Counted from the stretch's first letter, positions 43,252 through 55,057 are shown. The stretch: DNA of 64,000 nucleotides from Caulobacter sp. S45 (GCF_009765965.1 NZ_LMUL01000014.1:973685-1037684), one strand, 5' to 3'. The notes: generated by a model not told the origin, from the letters alone. Translations and numbers: made by a program.

Positions 43252-44688
43252 ATGACGCCGCAGGACAGGATCGGCCAGCCGCCCGGAGCCAGCCTCGCCG
43301 AGACCAGCCTGAAGCCGAGCATGCACGGGCTCGGCGCGCTGCTGATCACCCTGTCGTGCCTGTCCCCGAGCATCGGCGTCTTCATCGTCGGCTCCGACGT
43401 GATCAAACAGGCGGGGACCAGCGTGTTCCTCTGCTTCGCGGCGGCGGCGCTGCTGGGGCTGGCGATGGCGGCGGTCTATGGCGAGCTGGCGGCGGCGTTT
43501 CCCGAAACCGGCGGCGAGTACACCATCCTGGGCCGCGCGCTGGGCCCGGCCTGGGGCCTGGCGGCGCTCGGGCTCAACCTGCTCGGCTTCAGCATCGCCC
43601 AATCGCTTTCGGGGCTCGGCGTTGCGACCTATCTGGGCGCGGTCTTCCCCGGCCTGCCGGCGACTGCGACCGCTGCGCTGCTGGTATTGCTGGTCACCGG
43701 GACGGCGATCCTGAACATCCGGGTCGGGGCCTGGATCACCGGGCTGTTCTTCGCCGTGGAGATGCTGACCTTGGTGATGCTGGCCGGGCTCGGCTTCGCC
43801 CACCCCCACCGCAGCCTCGCCGCCGCCGTCCTGAGCCCCATCACGCTCGACACCCACGGGATGCTGGTCCCCGTCGCGCTGGCGACGGCGGGCGCGGCCA
43901 CGGCCGGCGCCATCTACGCCTTCAACGGCTACGGCTCGGTGGTCTTCCTGGGCGAGGAGCTGCACGAGGCCCCTCGCCGGATCGCCAAGGTGGTGTTCCT
44001 GGCGCTGGGCGTCGCGGTGGTGACCGAACTGGCGCCGGTCCTGGGCGTGCTGGTAGGCGCGCCGGACCTGCATGCCCTGATCTCGGCCAGCTCGCCGGTG
44101 CAGGCCTTCATCGCCGGTGCGGCGGGGCCATGGACCGCCAGGATGATGAGCCTGGGCATAGCGCTCGCGATCTTCAACGCCATGATCGCCGTGGCGCTGA
44201 TGGCCGGCCGCCAGCTCTACAGCACCGGCCGCGACCGGCTGTGGCCCACCCCCGTCAGCCGCCAGTTGGGGCGCATCCATCCGAAACTGGGATCGCCCTG
44301 GGTCGCCACCCTGGTCATGGGCGCCGCCGCCCTGGTGGGGTGTTTCGTCGACCAGAGGGTGCTGGTGCTGATCCTCGGCAACGGCTCCGTGGCCATGTAC
44401 ATCGGCCTGTGCGTCGCCGTGCTGGTCGGCAGGCGATCGGGCGCGACGCGGAACACGGGCTTTCGGATGCCGCTGTTCCCGCTTCCGCCCCTGGCGGCGC
44501 TATGCGCCCTGCTGGCGGTGGTGTGGTTCGACCTGCACGACCGGGCCGGCGCCAAAGGCCTGGCGGCGACGGCTGTCGTGGTGGTGGGCGCGCTCCTGTA
44601 CCACCTCCTCATCCTGCGCCGACAGAGGTCGTGGGCCTACCGCGGGCCACACGCGGCACGGGAAGAAATTGCGGAGCTTGAGGGATAG
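43252..44688 (+). CDS. APC family amino acid permease
   Basis: A 478-residue inner-membrane transporter with about 12 hydrophobic helices. The first helix starts HGLGALLITLSCLSPSIGVFIVGSDVIKQAG, and the helix 1-2 region continues AAVYGELAAAFPETGGEYTILGRALGP, the conserved APC signature (E...PxxGG.Y). GAIYAFNGYGSVVFLGEELHEAPR (about 220-245) is the mid-protein signature. It is divergent from the MerR gene, which may regulate it, and convergent with the tricorn gene. Substrate unknown; it is a different subfamily from the permease at 21171. Confidence 0.88.
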   Translation: MTPQDRIGQPPGASLAETSLKPSMHGLGALLITLSCLSPSIGVFIVGSDVIKQAGTSVFLCFAAAALLGLAMAAVYGELAAAFPETGGEYTILGRALGPAWGLAALGLNLLGFSIAQSLSGLGVATYLGAVFPGLPATATAALLVLLVTGTAILNIRVGAWITGLFFAVEMLTLVMLAGLGFAHPHRSLAAAVLSPITLDTHGMLVPVALATAGAATAGAIYAFNGYGSVVFLGEELHEAPRRIAKVVFLALGVAVVTELAPVLGVLVGAPDLHALISASSPVQAFIAGAAGPWTARMMSLGIALAIFNAMIAVALMAGRQLYSTGRDRLWPTPVSRQLGRIHPKLGSPWVATLVMGAAALVGCFVDQRVLVLILGNGSVAMYIGLCVAVLVGRRSGATRNTGFRMPLFPLPPLAALCALLAVVWFDLHDRAGAKGLAATAVVVVGALLYHLLILRRQRSWAYRGPHAAREEIAELEG

Positions 44689-44702
44689 ATCGCGAGCCCC
44701 AA

Positions 44703-47700
44703 CTATTTCCCGCCATCCCCCAGCAGCACCTTCACCGCCGCCTCGAGCTGGGCGTCGCGGCCGGCGAGGGTTTCGCCGAGCGGCCGTTCCACGGTCACGT
44801 CCACCGGCCGAGGGTGCATCTCCATGGTCTGGCCGCGCAGGTCCTGCACCCGGATCGAGGGCACCCGCACCACTGACCCGTCGATCAGGTTCTGCGGTCC
44901 GGTGTAGATGATCCACCCCGCCGTGGGCTCGCCCACCACCTTGCCAAGTCCCAGCGAACGATATCCCTCGGTGAAGTCTTCCGCATCCGACAGCGAGGAC
45001 TCGTTGGTCACCAGCACGGTCGGCAGGCCAAGCGCGCGCTGGCCCAAGGTCTGGCGGCTCGGCGTCGGGAACAGGCCGCGCGGGGTCAGGTTGAGGTAGT
45101 TGCGCCGCGTGAACACGTCGAGCGCATAGCCGTTCACGTAGCCGCCATTGTTGTTGCGGATGTCGATGACCACACCCTGCTTAGCCTGGTTCTCGGCGTC
45201 CAGATCGATATAGAGCTGGGCCAGCGACGCATCCGACATGTCGGCGATGTGAACATAGCCGATGCGGCCGCCGCTGATCTTCTCGACATAGACGCGGCGG
45301 TTGTCGACCCACTGGCGGTACAGCAGGCCGGCGGCCACCTGCACGCCCACCGGGCGCACCACCGCATCGTGTTCGTGTCCACTGGCGTCCTTGATCCTCA
45401 GCACCGTGCGTCGGCCGATCTTGCCGACCAGCATCCGGTCCAGGTTGGCGTGCGGGGCGACCGCCTCGCCGTCCACCGCCAGCAGGGTGTCGCCGGGCCT
45501 GATCCCGCCGGCGATGTCGGACGGGCTGAGCGTGACCACCTCGCGGATCACCAGCCCGCGCCCGGCCTCGTACGCCTCGCGGTCGAACCGCAGGCCGAGA
45601 TCGCCGACATGGGCCACGTTGGCCGCCGGATCGGCCGGATGGCTGATACCTGAGTGCGAGGCGTTCAGCTCGCCGATCATCAGGTTGATGATCCGGCGCA
45701 GCTCGTCGGAGGTGCGCGCGCCCTGGACCTGGGGCTCGAACCGCGCCCGCAGCTTGGTCCAGTCATGGCCGTTGAAGGTGTCGTCGAAGAAACGGCGGTT
45801 GAGCACGCTCCAGGCCTCGTCGAACACCACCTGCTTTTCGGCGTCGAAGTCGACATCCATCTCGGCGGTGACGGCCAGCGCCTTGGGCTTGGGGTTTTCC
45901 AGCGGGGTGGAAAACAGCTTGCCGCCGTCGCGGTAGAACAGGGTCTTGGAATCCGGGCTGAAGGCGTAGTCAGCCTTGGCGTGCTCGGTGGAGGTGAGCT
46001 GTTCGGGGCTCGCCGGTTCGGGCGCCAGCTCGTCCAGGCTGTAGCGGTATAGATTTTCCCGCTCGCCCTGGCTGACGTCGAACACCAGCGTCTTGCCGTC
46101 CGGGCTGATGATCGGCCCTTCGGCGCTCATGCCGATGGGCAGGATGGTGGCGCGCTCGCGGATGCCGTCGAACACGATCCGCACGGGCTTGGGCGGCGAT
46201 TTCGGCTTGGCCTTATCGGCGTCCGCGTCGTCGGCCTTTGTGTCCACGTCGGCGACCTGGGTCTCCTCGGTGGGCTTTTGCGATCGGGCCGGCGCATGGC
46301 CGGGATTGCGCGAGGGCTTGTCCGGCGTCTCGGCCAGCTTGAACAGGTCCTGGAAGGCGTCTTCGCGGTACTTGGGCACGTGGGGCAGCAGGTCGACGCG
46401 CACCAGCTTGACGTCTTCCGAGCGCTGGGCGGTGTCGAAGACGATGAAGGTCCCGTCGGGCGACCAAGCCACCTTGGACCCCACCTCGCCATTGGCTAGA
46501 AAGGTGATCGGCCGCGCCTCGCCGCCCGCCGCCTGGACCACATAGAGGTTGCGGAACGACTTGTGGTCGCTGACCACGAAGGCCAGCCACTTGCCGTCGG
46601 GCGACCATGCCGGGCTGGCCGGATTGTCCCGCAGCGCGCCGGTGTAGAGCACCTTGTCGCTGGCCACGCCGCCAGTAGCATCGAAGGCGATCAGGTGCAG
46701 CTCGCGCCCGTCGCGAACATAGGCCACGCTCTTGCCGTCGGGCGCATAGGAGGGTGTCGCGGTCACGCCCGCGGCGGGGGTAAGCGTCCGCGCCTTGGCC
46801 GTGGCGAAGTCGTACTGCACCAATTGCGTGCCCAACTCGTGCTCCGAGACGTAGAGCAGGCGGCGCGAGTCCGGCGACCAGACCGCGTCCGTCTCCGCCC
46901 CCGCCGTGCGGGTGATCCGCTCCGCCGGACCGCCATCCTTGGCGGGTGCGGCGAACACCTCGCCGTGGGCGATCACCGCCACCTTCTTGCCGTCCGGCGA
47001 CAGGGCGAGGTGACGGAAGCTGGTCTCCTTCAGGTGCTGGTCGCCGGCCGAGGCCGGGTAGCCGCGCAGGACGATCGGCGCCTCCGCCGCCTGGCCGGTG
47101 GCGAGGTCCAGCCGCCAGATGGCGAAGCCGCGCTCGAACACGATGCTCTTGCCGCCGTAGCCGATCGACGGCCACAGCACCCGGCCGTCGGTGAAGTGGG
47201 TGATCTGCTGGGGCGCGCCACCGCCGGCCGGGGTCTTCCAGATGTTCTCCGCCCCACTCTCGTCGCTCATGTAGTAGAGCGCAGCGCCGTCCGGCGACCA
47301 CATCGGGAAGGCGTGCTTGGCGTCGGCCGCCAGCAGCCGCCGATAGGGCGCGCCGTCGGCCACCGGCTTGAGCCACAGCTCGGTCTCGTCCAGGTGGCTG
47401 TGCCCGTTGCGCCACCACTGGACGTTGGAGATGCCCTTGGCCATCAGCGCGATGGTCGAGCCGTCCGGCGAAGGCGCGCTGTCGAACTCGTTCAGGTAAC
47501 GCTCGCGGCTGACCTCCAGCGGCGTGCCGCCCTCGGACGAGACGCGGAAGATGTCGTTCTGGCGCGCCACGTCGTTCACCGGCGAGGAGAAGTAGATCCA
47601 CTTGCCGTCGCGCGACCAACCGTCGAGTTGTTCGGTCGTGTCCGCGTAGGTCAGCCGCTTCAGCTCGCCCGTGACCAGGGTCAGTACGTAGATGTTGGTC

Positions 47701-47987
47701 GAGCCAGCGCGGTTGGACAGGAAGGCCAGCTTGGCGCCGTCCGGCGAATAGATCGGGCGGGACTCGGTGGCCGGGTCGGTCACCAGCAGGTGGGCCTCGC
47801 CGCCCTGGGCCGGCGCGGTCCAGATATCGCCGCCGGAGACGAAGGCGATCTCACGCCCGTCGGGCGAGAGCGAAGGCTCGCCGAGCGAGGGCGCCGCCTG
47901 AGCGACGCCGGCTGCGGCCAGCGCCGCCCCGAGCGCCAGCGACGACACCCACGACCTGTAGCCCCTCACCCCAACCCGCATCTGCAC
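44703..47987 (-). CDS. Exported tricorn-type S41 protease (PD40 propeller, PDZ, S41)
   Basis: A 1094-residue protein with a signal peptide (about 1-31, ...VAQAAP). Residues about 35-560 are WD40/PD40 beta-propeller repeats (SLSPDGREIAFVSGGDIW, PIYSPDGAKLAFLSNRAG and others), followed by a charged linker near 560-600 and a second propeller part to about 700. A PDZ domain lies about 790-870 (GLGLRFDREAYEAGRGLVIREV). The S41 core follows, with IGYVHIADMSD, VVIDIRNNNGGYVNG and the nucleophile region VTNESSLSDAEDFTEGYRSLGLG (about 990-1012). Tricorn homologues in proteobacteria are periplasmic peptidases for peptide turnover. It is a single gene. Confidence 0.93.
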   Translation of the reverse strand: MQMRVGVRGYRSWVSSLALGAALAAAGVAQAAPSLGEPSLSPDGREIAFVSGGDIWTAPAQGGEAHLLVTDPATESRPIYSPDGAKLAFLSNRAGSTNIYVLTLVTGELKRLTYADTTEQLDGWSRDGKWIYFSSPVNDVARQNDIFRVSSEGGTPLEVSRERYLNEFDSAPSPDGSTIALMAKGISNVQWWRNGHSHLDETELWLKPVADGAPYRRLLAADAKHAFPMWSPDGAALYYMSDESGAENIWKTPAGGGAPQQITHFTDGRVLWPSIGYGGKSIVFERGFAIWRLDLATGQAAEAPIVLRGYPASAGDQHLKETSFRHLALSPDGKKVAVIAHGEVFAAPAKDGGPAERITRTAGAETDAVWSPDSRRLLYVSEHELGTQLVQYDFATAKARTLTPAAGVTATPSYAPDGKSVAYVRDGRELHLIAFDATGGVASDKVLYTGALRDNPASPAWSPDGKWLAFVVSDHKSFRNLYVVQAAGGEARPITFLANGEVGSKVAWSPDGTFIVFDTAQRSEDVKLVRVDLLPHVPKYREDAFQDLFKLAETPDKPSRNPGHAPARSQKPTEETQVADVDTKADDADADKAKPKSPPKPVRIVFDGIRERATILPIGMSAEGPIISPDGKTLVFDVSQGERENLYRYSLDELAPEPASPEQLTSTEHAKADYAFSPDSKTLFYRDGGKLFSTPLENPKPKALAVTAEMDVDFDAEKQVVFDEAWSVLNRRFFDDTFNGHDWTKLRARFEPQVQGARTSDELRRIINLMIGELNASHSGISHPADPAANVAHVGDLGLRFDREAYEAGRGLVIREVVTLSPSDIAGGIRPGDTLLAVDGEAVAPHANLDRMLVGKIGRRTVLRIKDASGHEHDAVVRPVGVQVAAGLLYRQWVDNRRVYVEKISGGRIGYVHIADMSDASLAQLYIDLDAENQAKQGVVIDIRNNNGGYVNGYALDVFTRRNYLNLTPRGLFPTPSRQTLGQRALGLPTVLVTNESSLSDAEDFTEGYRSLGLGKVVGEPTAGWIIYTGPQNLIDGSVVRVPSIRVQDLRGQTMEMHPRPVDVTVERPLGETLAGRDAQLEAAVKVLLGDGGK

Positions 47988-48112
47988 GCTCCGTCCCGGC
48001 CAAGCTTCGCCCCGACCATGCCCCGTCCCCCGGCTTCGCGATAGCCTCGCGCCGGGAGCGGGCTTGCGAACGACTACTGTGGGTGGATTTGCGACGGTCC
48101 GCTCTTAGCGCT

Positions 48113-48520
48113 TCAGGCCAGATTGTCGCCGTCCGAAGGTGACTTCTGCATCAGCCGGGACGGCCAACCGACACGGACAAGCATGCCCTCTGGCCCCCCG
48201 ATCCCGACTTCATAAAGACCCCACTCACGATGACGAAGGGCGCCGCCGGGCCGGATGATTAGGTCGTCGACCCGCGCGGCGATAGCGTCGACCTCGGGCG
48301 TGCGGATGAAGACGCCGAAGGGGTTATGCTCTTCTGGCACCCGCCACGGACCGGACCCCGCTTGGGTGAGGTTCACCTCACAGCCCCAGCCTGTCATGAT
48401 GACGTATTGGGCGTCGCCTCCGACGCGGGTGAAGCCTAACCGCTCCCAGAATGGTATCGCGGCCGGAAGGTCATTGTGCGGAACTATGGCGAACGCGCCC
48501 ACCGTTTCGGGAATCGGCAT
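48113..48520 (-). CDS. VOC family protein (glyoxalase/bleomycin-resistance-like)
   Basis: A 135-residue single VOC module: AFAIVPHNDLPAAIPFWERLGFTRVGGD (about 8-35), CEVNLTQAG, NPFGVFIRTPEVDAIAARVDDLI (about 62-84) and LYEVGIGGPEGMLVRVGWPSRL at the end. ATG 48520 has AGGAGA 6 bases upstream; the in-frame start at 48556 lacks a ribosome site. Small VOC proteins of this type are often annotated as bleomycin resistance or glyoxalase. The final metal-Glu position reads MLVRVG rather than the usual EFF, so a binding rather than catalytic role is possible. Confidence 0.82.
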   Translation of the reverse strand: MPIPETVGAFAIVPHNDLPAAIPFWERLGFTRVGGDAQYVIMTGWGCEVNLTQAGSGPWRVPEEHNPFGVFIRTPEVDAIAARVDDLIIRPGGALRHREWGLYEVGIGGPEGMLVRVGWPSRLMQKSPSDGDNLA

Positions 48521-48744
48521 TGTGCATCTCCTCGGCTCGGCGACGAGCCTTCGCACCGCATTGTGTCAATCACGGCAGGCCAGTCTTTGATTTCGCCAGC
48601 GACCGCCCGGCGAAGATATCGATGCGTCCGGTATTGGCGCCCGCTCATTGAGCGGCGTAGGACAGCTATGGGTCGTTTTGCGGCCACTAGCCCCTTGCCA
48701 GAAACCTGACTTTGGCCCGTTTTGACAAATCAACCCAAACGATC

Positions 48745-48776
48745 CATCGGTCTATCGGTCCATCGGTCCATCGGTC
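48745..48776 (+). repeat. Four 8-bp tandem repeats (CATCGGTC) directly before the arsC-like start
   Basis: Units at 48745-48752, 48753-48760 (first base T), 48761-48768 and 48769-48776, ending one base before the ATG at 48778. They occupy the place of the ribosome-binding site. The unit length is not a multiple of three, so gain or loss of a unit would shift any upstream reading frame. Confidence 0.9.
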
Positions 48777-48777
48777 C

Positions 48778-49137
48778 ATGCCAGACTTCCCCATCACCAT
48801 CTTCCACAACCCCGCCTGCAGCACCTCGCGCAAGACCATCGCCATGGTGCAGGAGGCCGGTTACGCGCCGACCATTGTCGAATATCTGAAGGCGGGTTGG
48901 ACCAGGACCCAGCTACAGGACCTGCTGGCCGCCATGGATGCGAGCCCGCGCGACATCCTGCGCGACAAGGGCACGCCGGCCGCCCAGCTCGGCCTGCTCG
49001 ACCCCTCGGCCAGCGAGACACAGATTCTGGACGCCATGGTCGCCCACCCGATCCTGGTCAATCGCCCCATTGTCAGCACGCCCAAGGGCGCGCGACTTTG
49101 CCGGCCGATCGAGCGGGTGCGGGAGGTGCTGCCGTAG
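48778..49137 (+). CDS. arsC: ArsC family arsenate reductase-like protein (glutaredoxin type)
   Basis: A 119-residue ArsC/Spx-fold protein. The catalytic loop NPACSTSRKT (Cys at about 13) matches the NPxCxTSR of glutaredoxin-dependent arsenate reductases. The Arg triad positions are kept: RDILRDKG (about 58-65), LVNRPIV (about 92) and ARLCRPIE (about 104-111). It would reduce arsenate to arsenite, but no ars operon partner is adjacent, and many stand-alone members act on other thiol substrates. There is no ribosome site before the ATG, since the 8-bp repeat replaces it; an upstream TTG at 48712 in frame would translate through the repeat. Confidence 0.85.
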   Translation: MPDFPITIFHNPACSTSRKTIAMVQEAGYAPTIVEYLKAGWTRTQLQDLLAAMDASPRDILRDKGTPAAQLGLLDPSASETQILDAMVAHPILVNRPIVSTPKGARLCRPIERVREVLP

Positions 49138-49155
49138 GCGCAATGGGCCGGCGGC

Positions 49156-50712
49156 TCAGGGCGTCGCCGGGGTGCGCCCCATCCAGCGATCCGCCCAGGC
49201 GATGAAGTATTTCATGTTGGGCGCATCGGTATGGCCGCCATCGTGCTGGCGCCAGGCGAGCCGCCCATCCAGCAGGCCGGTGTTGATCGGCGGCGGATTG
49301 GCGTTTCGGTAATCGTCGCCGACGCCCAAATCCTTGGCGCCAAGCAGCCGGAACACCTTACCCGCCGCCACGGTCGCCATGTATCCGCCCCGCTGGTCGA
49401 GCCAGCGGGCGTCGCCCTTGCTCGGCTGGCCATAGCTGATGAAGGTCAGGCGCGGCGCGCAGAGCGCGATCAGTTCGGGAGCGTCCACAGGCAGGTCGTC
49501 TGCGGTTCTGGCTCCGAAGGCGGCGTCTGAGGCGCCGTACTTCAGGAAATTGCCCGCCATCCAGTGATATTCCCCAGCGGAGGTCAGACTCTCCACCGCC
49601 TCGCCGAAATTGCGCCGGTGCGGCTTGGCCCCGCCCTCGCCTGACGACCCCACCAGCACCATGGCGAAGCGCGGATCGAACGCCATGGTCACCAGGGCGG
49701 CCTTGCCGTAGCGCGATACGCCTTCCACGCCGATGTTGCCGGCGTCAAGGCCCGGATCGGCGGCGAGATAATCGTAGGCGCGGCCGGCGCCCCAGGCCCA
49801 GGCGCGCAACGCGCCCCAGTCGTCGGGCTTGCGTGGACCGCCCCGGTTCACCAGGCCGATCACGCCCTGCCTCAAACCGGCGCCGTTGTCGGCCTGGATG
49901 CTGGCGAGGTCGAGCAGCGCCACCGCCCAGCCGTCGGCGAGGAGTTGCTGCACCGAAGGCGGATCGCCATCCGCATTGAGTTGGGGCGGGACCGGCCGCA
50001 TCGCGGGGATCGGTTCGTAGGCCGGCAAATCGCGGAACACTGCACCGAGCGAAGGATCGCGCGCTGTCAGCACCACCTTGGCCGCCGCATTGATCCGCCC
50101 GAGTTCCGCCGGCGACGGTTGGTCGGGAACCGGAAAGTCGCTGCGGGCGAACATGATCAGCACCGGCATGGGCCGAGGCGCGGCCACGGGCCTTATCAAC
50201 ATCATCGAGATGTCCACCGCGATGCTTGGATAGGCCGAGTTGTCGACGTGGCCGGTCACCTGCGTAGCCGTCACGGGAATGGAGCCGACCCGTTCGGTTT
50301 CCGAGGCCACCACCCGCCACGCCACCTTGGGAGCGGCCTTGGAGACGCGGCCGTAGACCTCCCGCTCGAAAGCCTCGACGAGTTGGGGACGGCGCTGCTT
50401 CCACCACTGCGCGGCGGACGTCACCTCGCGCCCGTCCTCCAGCTTGAGCGGGTCTGGCCAGACCGGATAGGGGTTAGCCTTGGCCTCGTCGTAGTTGGCG
50501 GCGTTGACGGCCTTCTCGTCTCCGCTTGGCCCGGGACGGAGGACGCGGACGCCAAGCTGCTGCATCATCTGAAGATGATCCTGCTCGGCGGTGATGGGCG
50601 CAGGCGCGGCCTGCGTCTGGGCGCGGGCGGCGGAGCAGAGGGTCAAGGACATTGGTATCGCTACCAATACTGCGGGAGCCACGGCTGTGATCGAAGAAAG
50701 GTCAAACTTCAT
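49156..50712 (-). CDS. CE15 glucuronoyl (methyl)esterase-like exported alpha/beta-hydrolase
   Basis: A 518-residue exported hydrolase. The signal peptide ends near residue 32 (AARAQT). The CE15 hallmark GVEGVSRYGKAALV (nucleophile Ser, about 332-345) matches the G-x-S-R-x-G-K pattern; HDGGHTDAPN (about 490) carries the catalytic His, and SSGEGGAKPHRRNF follows the nucleophile. CE15 enzymes cut ester bonds between lignin and glucuronic acid of xylan. It is divergent from a TonB receptor gene across a 476-base region with two dyads, a layout typical of plant-polysaccharide uptake loci. Confidence 0.88.
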   Translation of the reverse strand: MKFDLSSITAVAPAVLVAIPMSLTLCSAARAQTQAAPAPITAEQDHLQMMQQLGVRVLRPGPSGDEKAVNAANYDEAKANPYPVWPDPLKLEDGREVTSAAQWWKQRRPQLVEAFEREVYGRVSKAAPKVAWRVVASETERVGSIPVTATQVTGHVDNSAYPSIAVDISMMLIRPVAAPRPMPVLIMFARSDFPVPDQPSPAELGRINAAAKVVLTARDPSLGAVFRDLPAYEPIPAMRPVPPQLNADGDPPSVQQLLADGWAVALLDLASIQADNGAGLRQGVIGLVNRGGPRKPDDWGALRAWAWGAGRAYDYLAADPGLDAGNIGVEGVSRYGKAALVTMAFDPRFAMVLVGSSGEGGAKPHRRNFGEAVESLTSAGEYHWMAGNFLKYGASDAAFGARTADDLPVDAPELIALCAPRLTFISYGQPSKGDARWLDQRGGYMATVAAGKVFRLLGAKDLGVGDDYRNANPPPINTGLLDGRLAWRQHDGGHTDAPNMKYFIAWADRWMGRTPATP

Positions 50713-50945
50713 GGAGGCCTGTTCCCTAGATCCGAACGATCTGCGTCGCCTGGAATGCAGTCTTTAAACCACGATTGCAGGACCTGAAACGGCCCCTTCC
50801 CCAGATGAGCGGGGTTAGTCGCGCAAAAGCGAACCCAGGCGAGGAGACGCCGGCTCTCGCGCTTCAGCCAGCCGTTGTGGACGGCCAATGGGGTCGACGC
50901 AGTTTGGTTCCCGAGAGTGCGACAAAATTGGAACGCCGCTCGATT

Positions 50946-50962
50946 TGTATGACGGTCATACA
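50946..50962. promoter_or_regulatory. Perfect 17-bp palindrome in the CE15/TonB receptor divergent region
   Basis: TGTATGACGGTCATACA has exact 8-bp arms around one base. It resembles GntR/FadR-type operators (TGTnTGAC-like half sites). It lies within the 476-base divergent gap (50713-51188), about 234 bases from the esterase start and 227 from the receptor start. I see no gene in this gap. Confidence 0.65.
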
Positions 50963-51093
50963 CGCGTAAACTGTGGCGTGGTCCCCCCGAGGGTCATCCT
51001 CGACGCGTCTGCGGTCAAGAAAAGATGGGATCAAATTCAAGGACATACGAAACAGGACACGGAGATTCGCTCTCGCGCGAAAGCTGTAATTCC

Positions 51094-51113
51094 ACAATAC
51101 CCGAGCGTATTGT
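51094..51113. promoter_or_regulatory. Second dyad ACAATAC-N6-GTATTGT before the TonB receptor
   Basis: Exact 7-bp arms (51094-51100, 51107-51113) lie 75 bases before the receptor ATG in an AT-rich patch (followed by ATATTTTATG), so they probably overlap the promoter. The sequence differs from the 17-bp palindrome upstream, suggesting a second regulator. Confidence 0.5.
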
Positions 51114-51188
51114 ATATTTTATGAAACCGTTATCGTGCTGTCGCACACTCCAGCGAGGTGTCCGCCCCTACCTTTGGGGAACAGATAC

Positions 51189-53648
<2,460 letters not shown>

Positions 53649-53668
53649 TCCGAACGCAAACAGCCTAC

Positions 53669-53700
53669 AGGGGTCGCCGCAAGGCGGCCCCTATCCTTTT
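53669..53700 (+). terminator. Intrinsic terminator after the TonB receptor
   Basis: A 10-bp stem AGGGGTCGCC/GGCGGCCCCT (one G-T pair) with GCAA tetraloop is followed by ATCCTTTT, 20 bases after the receptor stop codon. The next gene begins 33 bases later and would need read-through or its own promoter. Confidence 0.75.
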
Positions 53701-53733
53701 GCAGACCCCGAGTCCCAGCGTCGAGAGAACCAC

Positions 53734-55032
53734 ATGAATGAACTTAACCGTCGTGGATTGATCGGAGCGGGTCTGATGCTGGGCGCGGCGAGCGCCGCGT
53801 CGGCTGTGGAAGCGCAACCTACCTCCCCGTCTTCCGTCCCCCTGTTCGAAGCCGGCGCCGACGCTGCGCCGGACGACCAGGTCTTCTGGCGCAGCGTCGG
53901 CGCCCAGTACGACGTCACCCGCGAGACCATCCAGCTGGAGAACGGCAACTGGGGCATGATGGCCCGCCCGGTGCTGGAAGCCTACAAGGGCCACCTGCAG
54001 AAGGTGAACACCGACACCTCCTTCTACACCCGCCACGGCATCGGCCCCGACATGGCCCGCGTGCGCGCCCGGGCCGCCGCCAACCTCGGCGTCGAGGTGG
54101 ACGAGATCGCCTTCACCCGCGGCGCGACCGAGTCGCTGATGACCCTGATCGGCGGCTACAACAAGCTGCGGCCGGGCGACCAGGTGATGTACGCCGACCT
54201 GGACTACGACAGCACCCAGGAAGCCTTCCACTGGCTGAAAGCGCGCCGGGGCGTGGACCTCGTCACCTTTAACCTGCCCGAGCCCGGCACCCACCAGGGC
54301 ATCCTGGACGCCTACGAACAGGCCATGTCCGCCAACCCCAAGGTGCGGCTGATGCTGCTGACCCATGTCGGCCATCGCACCGGCACGGTAATGCCCGTGG
54401 CCGAGATCATGGACATGGCGCGCCGCCACAACATCGACGTCATCGTCGACACCGCCCACGCCTGGGGCCAGCTCGACTTCAAGCTGCCCGACCTGAAGGC
54501 CGACTTCGTCGGCCTGACCTGCCAGAAGTGGATCGGCGCCCCGATCGGGGTGGGGATCATGTACGTCAAGCGCTCTCGCGTCGGCGACATCGACATCAAC
54601 ATGGGCAACGCCCAGGTCCCCTCCGACGACCTCAACCACCGCGTCCACACCGGCACCTCGAACTTCGCGGGCTACCTCTCGGTCGAGCAGGCGCTGGACT
54701 TCCACGAGCGGATCGGCGCGCGAGCCAAGGAGCGTCGCCTGCGCCACCTGCGCGACCGCTGGGCCGAGCAGATGCGCGGCCAGGGCCGTATCGAGATCCT
54801 GAGCCCGTCCGATCCGCGCCTGACCTGCGGCATCACCTCGTTCCGGCTGAAGGGCGCCACGAGCGGGGCGGAGAACCGCGCCTTGGCGGCCGACCTGCTG
54901 AAGCGCTTCAACATCTTCACCGTGGAGCGGGCGGGCGCGGCGAGCGGGTCGTGCGTGCGCGTCACGCCGGGCGTCTTCACCCAGGAAGCCGACATCGACC
55001 ACCTGGTCGCCGCCCTGCAGACCATGGCTTGA
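53734..55032 (+). CDS. Tat-exported class V PLP enzyme (isopenicillin-N epimerase-like)
   Basis: A 432-residue class V aminotransferase-fold protein with an N-terminal twin-arginine signal (NRRGLIGAGLMLGAASAASA, about 4-24), so it is probably exported folded with its cofactor. The order of motifs is IQLENGNWGMMARPV (about 65), FTRGATESLMTLI (phosphate region, about 127), VRLMLLTHVGHRTGTVMP (about 203), VIVDTAHAWGQLD (PLP Asp, about 235) and the Schiff-base Lys in LTCQKWIGAPIGVG (about 262). Its reaction is unknown. It begins an operon with the multicopper oxidase fusion (25-base gap) and the phosphoesterase. Confidence 0.85.
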   Translation: MNELNRRGLIGAGLMLGAASAASAVEAQPTSPSSVPLFEAGADAAPDDQVFWRSVGAQYDVTRETIQLENGNWGMMARPVLEAYKGHLQKVNTDTSFYTRHGIGPDMARVRARAAANLGVEVDEIAFTRGATESLMTLIGGYNKLRPGDQVMYADLDYDSTQEAFHWLKARRGVDLVTFNLPEPGTHQGILDAYEQAMSANPKVRLMLLTHVGHRTGTVMPVAEIMDMARRHNIDVIVDTAHAWGQLDFKLPDLKADFVGLTCQKWIGAPIGVGIMYVKRSRVGDIDINMGNAQVPSDDLNHRVHTGTSNFAGYLSVEQALDFHERIGARAKERRLRHLRDRWAEQMRGQGRIEILSPSDPRLTCGITSFRLKGATSGAENRALAADLLKRFNIFTVERAGAASGSCVRVTPGVFTQEADIDHLVAALQTMA

Positions 55033-55057
55033 TCGAAAGGCGCGATCGGTCGAAGCC

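Noticed and set aside
46563-48044. A 493-codon plus-strand frame across the tricorn protease gene
   Set aside because: Low-complexity Arg/Val/Gly-rich translation with no domain; the minus frame shows propeller, PDZ and S41 motifs.
48745-48776. CRISPR or direct-repeat operator reading of the 8-bp tandem units
   Set aside because: Units are adjacent with no spacers, which is a simple tandem repeat, not a CRISPR array.
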